The notes below the pieces were generated by a model. The model was given only the letters and a program-made list of their open reading frames with translations, was not told the origin of the DNA and searched no databases. From positions 1 through 64,000 of the forward strand of contig CALCGR010000151.1 of assembly GCA_937901025.1 (NCBI GenBank): a stretch of 64,000 nucleotides of DNA, in the 5' to 3' direction. Of the stretch, positions 60,361-64,000 are shown in pieces (the first letter of the stretch is position 1; the number at the start of each line of letters is the position of its first letter). This DNA comes from an uncultured Bacteroidales bacterium. GTDB taxonomy: Bacteria > Bacteroidota > Bacteroidia > Bacteroidales > Paludibacteraceae. The translations under genes were made by a program, and so were the position numbers.

Positions 60361-60895
60361 GCTCATCCAACTGCTGAAAAGCACGGGTGAGGTCGTCGTT
60401 GATGAGTTGTACATCAAACGCCTTAGCGTCTGCCATCTCAATGGTGGCTTTCGCGAGGCGTTTTTGTATCATCTCCTCCGAGGTGTCGCCACGGCTATGC
60501 AAGCGTCGAGACAATTCGTCTATACTCGGCGGGCATACAAAGATAGATAGCGCTTTATCCCCGAAGATTTGTTCGAGGTGAATACCGCCCTTGACATCGA
60601 CATCAAAGATAGGGATGGCACCTTTACTCTCTATGCGGTCAATCTCTGAATAGAGGGTACCATAATAAAGTCCTTCGTATACTTGTTCGTGCTCGATGAA
60701 GGCTCCTTCCTGTATCTTTTGTTCAAACGCTTCACGGGAGATGAAGTAGTATTCGCGACCGTCCACTTCCTGTCCGCGTGGAGGACGCGTAGTGCAGGAT
60801 ACGGAGAGTTCAAAACGTCCGGGATAGGTAGATAGTAAATGTCGTACCATAGTGGATTTCCCGCTACCACTAGGTGCACAAATAATGATTAGCAT
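60335..60895 (-). CDS. gmk: guanylate kinase
   Basis: The 186-residue protein phosphorylates GMP to GDP. It has the P-loop in [16 protein letters not shown], the GMP-binding block [22 protein letters not shown], the region [14 protein letters not shown] and [16 protein letters not shown]. It begins one base after the GH51 stop codon on the same strand, so it is probably co-transcribed with GH51, an odd arrangement for an essential gene. It converges on and overlaps GH130. In many Bacteroidota gmk follows yicC directly; here yicC is at 15543. Confidence 0.95.
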   Translation of the reverse strand: MLIIICAPSGSGKSTMVRHLLSTYPGRFELSVSCTTRPPRGQEVDGREYYFISREAFEQKIQEGAFIEHEQVYEGLYYGTLYSEIDRIESKGAIPIFDVDVKGGIHLEQIFGDKALSIFVCPPSIDELSRRLHSRGDTSEEMIQKRLAKATIEMADAKAFDVQLINDDLTRAFQQLDELIAPYLKR

Positions 60896-60896
60896 A

Positions 60897-62414
60897 CTAA
60901 AACTCTAACATAACGATACTATAAGCCGGCAAAGTAATGGAAAGACCTTTATAGTTCTTGAAAGTTCTAGGTTCTACTGCGTTTGGTTGATCAAACGTAT
61001 TTGTGGTGTGTATATCCTCTGCGGTCAGCACTTGAGCCGATTTAATCTTACCTTGGATACCTCGTAGTGTCACCGTCTGCGTCTTCTTGATGTCCGTATT
61101 GATGAGGGCCACGTGTGTTCGACCTTCTTTTTTAGAAGCAGTAACTGCTATAGCGGGTACTTGTCCGTCGGGTAAGTTAGTAAACGAATTATTTTCTATT
61201 GTCGTCGGAATCCATGTGGCATCTTTGTGTACCTTAAACATGTTAAACACGTGATATGTAGGGGTCAAAAGCATGCGCTCTCCTTCGGTGAGAATCATTG
61301 CTTGTAATACGTTTATGGCTTGGGCGATATTCGCCATTGTAATGCGATAACTGTATTGATGGAAAATAGAGAACGATAATGCCGCTACTAATGCATCACG
61401 CATGGTGGCTTGTTGATAGAGGTGACCAGGATTAGTGCCGGGTTCTACATCGTACCACGTCCCCCATTCATCTATGATGAGATCAATATGTCGCGCTGTA
61501 TCGTAACGGTCCATAATAGCAATCGTTCGATTAATAAAATCCTCTATTTGGAGAGCTTTGAGTAGTGTTGTATAATATTCATTTTCGTCAAACATTGTGG
61601 ACGAACCATGATGGTTCCAGTCTTGAGGAACGGTGTAGTAATGTAGCGAATAACCATCCATCATCGTTCCCACTTTTCGCATCAGGGTTTCTGTCCAATC
61701 ATAATCGCCTGTCACTCCTCCGCAAGCCACTTTGTATAGGTGACCATTATAATTACGCGTATAGGTAGAGTAACGACGGAAGAGATCACTATAATAATCG
61801 GCGGTCATGTTGCCTCCGCAACCCCAAGCTTCGTTACCAATACCGAGGTATCGAACATCCCATGCGTTTTCGCGTCCGTTACTGCGACGCAGATTAACGA
61901 TAGTGCTTTGGCTATTAGAAGTCATGTATTCCACCCATTTGGCTAACTCTTCTGGGGTGCCACTACCAATGTTTCCGCTGATATAAGGTTTCGCTCCCAC
62001 CATCTCGCAGAAATTGAGGAACTCATGCGTGCCGAAACTATTATCCTCCATCGTTCCTCCCCAGTTGTTGTTGCTTATGAGTGTACGTTGTTCTTGAGGT
62101 CCAATGCCGTCCATCCAATGATAGTCATCTGCAAAACATCCTCCCGGCCAACGCAAAACGGGTATCTCTAATGTACGTAATGCCTCTATTACATCTAACC
62201 GATAACCATCTTGATTAGGAATGGTCGAGTTTGGACCGACCCATATTCCTTCGTAAATACAGCGACCTAGATGCTCTGAAAACTGACCATAGATGTCCGC
62301 TGCAATTGTTTGATTAGATGAGGGTTGAAGGGTGACAACGACTTGAGCTTGTGTCTCAAAACAACTCGAAATGATGATGCATGAGATTAGAAAGGAATAA
62401 ATTGACTGTTTCAT
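60897..62414 (-). CDS. GH51 alpha-L-arabinofuranosidase
   Basis: The 505-residue protein has an export signal (MKQSIYSFLISCIIISSC, possibly a lipoprotein) and GH51 blocks: ADIYGQFSEHLGRCIYEGIWVG, LRWPGGCFADDYHWMDGIG, acid/base Glu in YLGIGNEAWGCGG and nucleophile Glu in LIIDEWGTWYDVEPG, with a C-terminal beta domain. It releases arabinose from arabinoxylan or arabinan. It lies next to, but on the opposite strand from, the big enzyme operon, 31 nt after the Usp-like gene and one base before gmk. Confidence 0.9.
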   Translation of the reverse strand: MKQSIYSFLISCIIISSCFETQAQVVVTLQPSSNQTIAADIYGQFSEHLGRCIYEGIWVGPNSTIPNQDGYRLDVIEALRTLEIPVLRWPGGCFADDYHWMDGIGPQEQRTLISNNNWGGTMEDNSFGTHEFLNFCEMVGAKPYISGNIGSGTPEELAKWVEYMTSNSQSTIVNLRRSNGRENAWDVRYLGIGNEAWGCGGNMTADYYSDLFRRYSTYTRNYNGHLYKVACGGVTGDYDWTETLMRKVGTMMDGYSLHYYTVPQDWNHHGSSTMFDENEYYTTLLKALQIEDFINRTIAIMDRYDTARHIDLIIDEWGTWYDVEPGTNPGHLYQQATMRDALVAALSFSIFHQYSYRITMANIAQAINVLQAMILTEGERMLLTPTYHVFNMFKVHKDATWIPTTIENNSFTNLPDGQVPAIAVTASKKEGRTHVALINTDIKKTQTVTLRGIQGKIKSAQVLTAEDIHTTNTFDQPNAVEPRTFKNYKGLSITLPAYSIVMLEF

Positions 62415-62445
62415 AATAAATAATAGTGATTGATATTTTTAGTGT

Positions 62446-63015
62446 TTAGTCGCATAGGGAAAAGAGATCGGCACGAGGGTTGATGAGCATCACGGGAACC
62501 TGACTACGCGCGATGGCGTGCCGTTCGGGCGGACCGAAAATCAGGTCGTCCAGCCCATATTCCCTACTCGCCGTCAAGATCAGCAGGTCGTTTTTCCATT
62601 CAGCTTGCCGCTCGACCGCCTCTTTGGATAAGTTAAAACTATTTTTCTTAGCCTGCAAGACGCGGTAGCGTATCGGTTCTCCGGTGCGCTGCTTGACCGC
62701 CTCTATATGGGTGATAATCTTATCGAGGTTCTGCTTGGCCTTGGTACCATAATCGTTCGCCGGGAGCAACAATATCTCCGCTCCCGTCTTACGCGCCAGG
62801 TAGGTGCAGATCTCCGATTTATAAACCTCCTCTTCGAGGAAGGAGACGGGGACGAGGATATGGGAGTAGAGGGGTAGGGGAGTAGAGGAGTAGGGTAGAT
62901 TCATTGTATCCGTGATGAACACATACGGACGACGCTCGTCGCGACACTCGTTGAGGTGCCGCTGGATAATCGACGAGCGATTCAGACAGTGAATATATCG
63001 TATATCCTCATCCAT
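62446..63015 (-). CDS. universal-stress-protein-like protein downstream of cstA
   Basis: The 189-residue cytoplasmic protein has a UspA-like core from about residue 50 (HILVPVSFLEEEVYKSEICTYLARKTGAEILLLPAND) ending in DLIFGPPERHAIARSQVPVMLINP. The N-terminal about 38 residues (DIRYIHCLNRSSIIQ, RRPYVFITDTMN) may be part of a preceding Usp strand-helix. Between the two lies PYSSTPLPLY, encoded by a family R1 block. It overlaps the cstA stop by eight bases. Role unknown; co-expression with a peptide/pyruvate carrier suggests a starvation link. Confidence 0.65.
   Translation of the reverse strand: MDEDIRYIHCLNRSSIIQRHLNECRDERRPYVFITDTMNLPYSSTPLPLYSHILVPVSFLEEEVYKSEICTYLARKTGAEILLLPANDYGTKAKQNLDKIITHIEAVKQRTGEPIRYRVLQAKKNSFNLSKEAVERQAEWKNDLLILTASREYGLDDLIFGPPERHAIARSQVPVMLINPRADLFSLCD
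62862..62898. repeat. family R1 block in the Usp-like gene
   Basis: GGGAGTAGAGGGGTAGGGGA followed by GTAGAGGAGTAGGGTAG is read on the minus strand as LPYSSTPLPLY. It is the cleanest copy of the family. Confidence 0.75.
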
Positions 63016-64000
63016 GAAGGAACCGTTTCCATTTTCTAAGCAGTTGTTTCAGATATTCAAGGTGGCGCAACTGATGGTACTTTGTCCAACTAACGAAGGC
63101 CAAAAGTAAACCTTGGCAGATAAGACCTGCTACCACATAACCTATCCATCGGTCTTCGGGGTCTAAATCAAACCCTTCCGGTGCGATAAAAATATAACTG
63201 ACACTCACCATCGTCATAAACAGGGCGGGGATAAGCGTTAACATATACCCATGCTCTTTCTTATGAGAATAGAGGTACAGCGTAGCAGCCCAAAGGATGA
63301 AGACGGAGATCGTTTGGTTGGTCCAAGAGAAATAGCGCCAAACAATATCGAAGTTAACAAACGCCATTCCAAATACAGCAGCGAACAACGGCAGCGCAAT
63401 GAGAAGTCGATTGCGAATGGGTTTTTGGTTAAGGTGCAGGAAGTCCGCTACCGTCAATCGCGCACTGCGTAAGGCGGTATCACCCGAAGTGATAGGAGCA
63501 ACCACGACACCTAAGACGGCTAAGAATCCTCCCACTTTGCCAAGCCAAGTCTTACTGATCTTATCCACTACCAATGCGGCAATGTTCTCTCCCGGGTGCT
63601 GCGCTGCAAACGCTTGCAGACCGTCAATACCATACACTCCGTGGATAGGGTCGGCAAAGAATGTGCCTGCGGCAGCCGCCCAGATAAGAGCTAAAATACC
63701 TTCCGCCACCATCGCTCCATAGAAGATCCAACGCCCTTGGCGCTCGTTGGTCAAACAACGTGCCATTAGCGGCGACTGCGTGCTATGGAAACCACTGATA
63801 GCACCACAAGCAATACTGACGAACATCATGGGGAAGATTGGCATATCGTTGGTTTGACGGTTGTATAAGCCGTCGGTGATTTCCGGCATCTCCATACTAT
63901 GCCAACCAAGCATGATGACCATAATACCAATACCCATAAAGAGCAGCACTGCACCAAAAATAGGATAGAAACGTCCAATCAGTTTATCCACGGGCAGTAA
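63008..64000 (-). CDS. cstA: CstA-family carbon starvation transporter, partial
   Basis: The C-terminal 331 residues of a CstA-type inner-membrane protein are visible; the frame stays open to the window edge, so the N-terminal half is missing. Hydrophobic segments and family blocks include GRFYPIFGAVLLFMGIGIM, FVSIACGAISGFHSTQSPLMARC, VVAPITSGDTALRSARL and YFSWTNQTISVFILW. CstA proteins import peptides or pyruvate under carbon limitation. It is followed by an overlapping Usp-like gene. Confidence 0.9.
   Translation of the reverse strand, partial: LLPVDKLIGRFYPIFGAVLLFMGIGIMVIMLGWHSMEMPEITDGLYNRQTNDMPIFPMMFVSIACGAISGFHSTQSPLMARCLTNERQGRWIFYGAMVAEGILALIWAAAAGTFFADPIHGVYGIDGLQAFAAQHPGENIAALVVDKISKTWLGKVGGFLAVLGVVVAPITSGDTALRSARLTVADFLHLNQKPIRNRLLIALPLFAAVFGMAFVNFDIVWRYFSWTNQTISVFILWAATLYLYSHKKEHGYMLTLIPALFMTMVSVSYIFIAPEGFDLDPEDRWIGYVVAGLICQGLLLAFVSWTKYHQLRHLEYLKQLLRKWKRFLHG

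Noticed and set aside
1..64000. Search for rRNA, tRNA, CRISPR arrays, transposases and retron or diversity-generating reverse transcriptases
   Set aside because: None recognised by eye; tandem blocks present lack the spacer structure of CRISPR, and no reverse transcriptase or transposase motif was seen.

Overview
The window is from a Bacteroidales-type bacterium (phylum Bacteroidota) that degrades plant cell walls, as gut or rumen members do. Support comes from the Bacteroidota promoter form TTTG-N20-TAnnTTTG, a SusC/SusD pair, surface lipoproteins with SusE/TIG-type domains, type IX secretion C-terminal signals and a VirE/DUF3874-type protein. No rRNA, tRNA, CRISPR array or intact insertion sequence was recognised.

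Left part (1 to about 24.5 kb) is an accessory and surface region. It holds a VirE-type ATPase with unusual repeats and hairpins downstream, a PIN toxin-antitoxin pair, a 1756-residue beta-helix-like surface protein with a small peptide gene and a paralogous small secreted protein behind it, a VapD-type toxin-antitoxin pair, a GCDS-repeat type IX secretion cargo, a PorT-like barrel, recQ, yicC, a divergent GH115-GH26 fusion enzyme, a three-gene HipBST-like module, and a lamin-tail/CotH protein behind a structured leader. Three toxin-antitoxin modules therefore lie within 19 kb.

Right part (24.5 to 60.4 kb) is a very large hemicellulose utilisation locus. An AraC-type regulator precedes a SusC-SusD-SGBP-SGBP operon that ends at a clear terminator. 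A second run of 17 tightly packed, often overlapping genes (34661 to 60360) follows one visible promoter: GH10, two GPH-type transporters, two GH43, three GH5, GH94, a GH9-GH26 fusion, cellobiose 2-epimerase, two esterases, GH27, GH2, GH31 and GH130. Lipoprotein and secreted enzymes would cut glucomannan, galactomannan, xyloglucan and xylan; SusCD would import oligosaccharides; periplasmic GH27, GH2 and GH31 would remove side chains; the GPH transporters would pass disaccharides inward. In the cytoplasm, epimerase plus GH130 handle mannobiose and GH94 handles cellobiose by phosphorolysis.

Right edge: gmk (converging on and overlapping GH130), a GH51 arabinofuranosidase, a universal-stress-like protein and a partial cstA, all on the minus strand.

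The most unusual signal is a set of short, low-complexity, internally repetitive DNA blocks of several families. They occur between genes and, in frame, inside many unrelated genes, including signal peptides, a start codon region, and a junction where a GH2 enzyme lacks its whole immunoglobulin-like domain. Two paralogous GH26 domains in the window allow one such insertion to be seen directly.
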